From Cytophagales bacterium Alg240-R148 (GTDB lineage: Bacteria > Bacteroidota > Bacteroidia > Cytophagales > Cyclobacteriaceae): DNA of 61,885 nucleotides. How positions within the stretch are numbered: position 1 is the stretch's first letter; each line of letters opens with the position of its first letter. Made by a program: the position numbers and the translations under genes. Shown in pieces: positions 61,408-61,885 of the stretch. The notes under the pieces are model-generated. The model saw nothing but the letters and a program-made list of their open reading frames with translations. It was not told the DNA's origin and made no database searches. The DNA is taken from assembly GCA_900537185.1 (NCBI GenBank), contig LS999826.1, positions 1,662,143 through 1,724,027 of the forward strand. The letters run 5' to 3'.

Positions 61408-61885
61408 CTACCCTTTACTTTTAGCCACTAAAGAATACTCCAAATTAAATATTTGATCCTCAGTCAACCCTCTACCAACCGCACCAAAATATTCAGAATT
61501 TAAATCCCCCAAATTCTTATTTTCTGTAAGAGCAAACCCATGCTGCGCTAGTATTGCTTCTATCTCTTTTTTTGTATAAAGTGAAATCCAGGGTTCTCCA
61601 ACTTTTGCTGCTAATTTTTGAATGGTGTGGGCCTTCTTCTCTGGATTTGGATATCCTTTTCCAAAACAGGCTTTTGGATTATCTTTTAGAAGTTGGTCCA
61701 CGTAGGACATATAAAAGGTAGCATCGGAGTGGTTAGTGAGTTGTGCTCTGTCTTGAAGGGTAGCGTTTAAGGCATCCTTTGTAATATATTGAGATACTCC
61801 CTCAAGAGTAAATAACGATGGTTTGTTGGGATCAACACCTGCAGCCAGGAGTTGGTCGTTTGGGTTTTGGTGGTTAACATCAATA
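61408..61885 (-). CDS. SAM methyltransferase, LCMT/PPM1 type (partial)
   Basis: The C-terminal 158 codons, continuing past the right edge of the window. 'LAAGVDPNKPSLFTLEGVSQ' followed by 'YITKDALNATLQDRAQ' is the post-SAM-domain motif of the leucine carboxyl methyltransferase-like family ('dp..P.l...EGv..Yl'). The rest is 'DYSDATFYMSYVDQLLKDNP'-like and ends 'EYSLVAKSKG'. The SAM-binding half lies outside the window. Not broken within it. Confidence 0.8.
   Translation of the reverse strand, partial: IDVNHQNPNDQLLAAGVDPNKPSLFTLEGVSQYITKDALNATLQDRAQLTNHSDATFYMSYVDQLLKDNPKACFGKGYPNPEKKAHTIQKLAAKVGEPWISLYTKKEIEAILAQHGFALTENKNLGDLNSEYFGAVGRGLTEDQIFNLEYSLVAKSKG

Noticed and set aside
1-61885. CRISPR array
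   Set aside because: Repeats are long, dispersed and modular; no short regularly spaced repeats with unique spacers and no cas gene were seen.
1-61885. tRNA or rRNA genes
   Set aside because: No cloverleaf or conserved rRNA stretch was recognised on either strand by eye; a dedicated search would settle it.

Overview
The window is chromosomal DNA of an AT-rich Bacteroidota species. Evidence: two or more promoters fit the phylum's TTG-N19-TAnnTTTG pattern, many lipoproteins have short signal peptides, a giant subtilase ends in a type IX secretion (T9SS) sorting domain, and FISUMP, DNRLRE, DUF6624 and DUF4157 (eCIS core) proteins occur. The order within the phylum cannot be fixed from sequence alone. 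No rRNA, tRNA, CRISPR or intact transposase was seen.

Layout. 0.8-4.7 kb: an OhrR-type regulator, DoxX and nitroreductase operon with a readable promoter and operator, then a thioredoxin-reductase-like enzyme divergent from a Fur-family regulator. 4.7-10 kb and 18.2-21 kb: runs of mostly unknown minus-strand genes separated by long imperfect palindromes. These look like integron gene cassettes: the sequence just after the entry GTT of a cassette is repeated as its reverse complement just before the exit AAC, and stop codons sit in or beside the palindromes. Two such runs, plus one cassette between them, begin at a truncated 3' end of a tyrosine recombinase gene, conserved up to AATTGTT and diverging immediately after. 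That is what an attI site placed at the integrase 3' end would look like. An N-terminal integrase remnant lies at the left edge and weaker tails near 43.9 and 46.65 kb. 10-18 kb: a class A beta-lactamase, an esterase with TPR, an AraC regulator, a decayed paralogue of a cassette gene, an FCP1-like phosphatase and a DinB-fold protein. 21.5-44 kb: mostly envelope and metabolic genes (DUF6624, a beta-lactamase-related hydrolase, ADP-ribosylglycohydrolase, VanW, M23 and M43 peptidases, catalase, Bcr/CflA transporter, RDD) and an orphan DUF4157 protein with a cysteine-protease-like C-terminus. 44-61.9 kb: secreted LamG, Calx-beta and DNRLRE proteins, a TPR-HTH signalling protein, a 2525-residue subtilase, small lipoproteins, a GreA/GreB-like protein and a partial methyltransferase.

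A second system runs through the window: a dispersed modular non-coding repeat (modules Z-A-B-C-D-E, up to about 0.7 kb) with seven copies of its central C module and several partial copies, all in the same orientation. Most lie directly behind the stop codon of a minus-strand gene. Module C folds into a roughly 150-base hairpin whose arms differ between copies but change together, so pairing is preserved. In two copies module B joins a truncated integrase tail at nearly the same codon. The decaying integron-like arrays, the covarying repeat and their recurrent junction are the most unusual content of the window.
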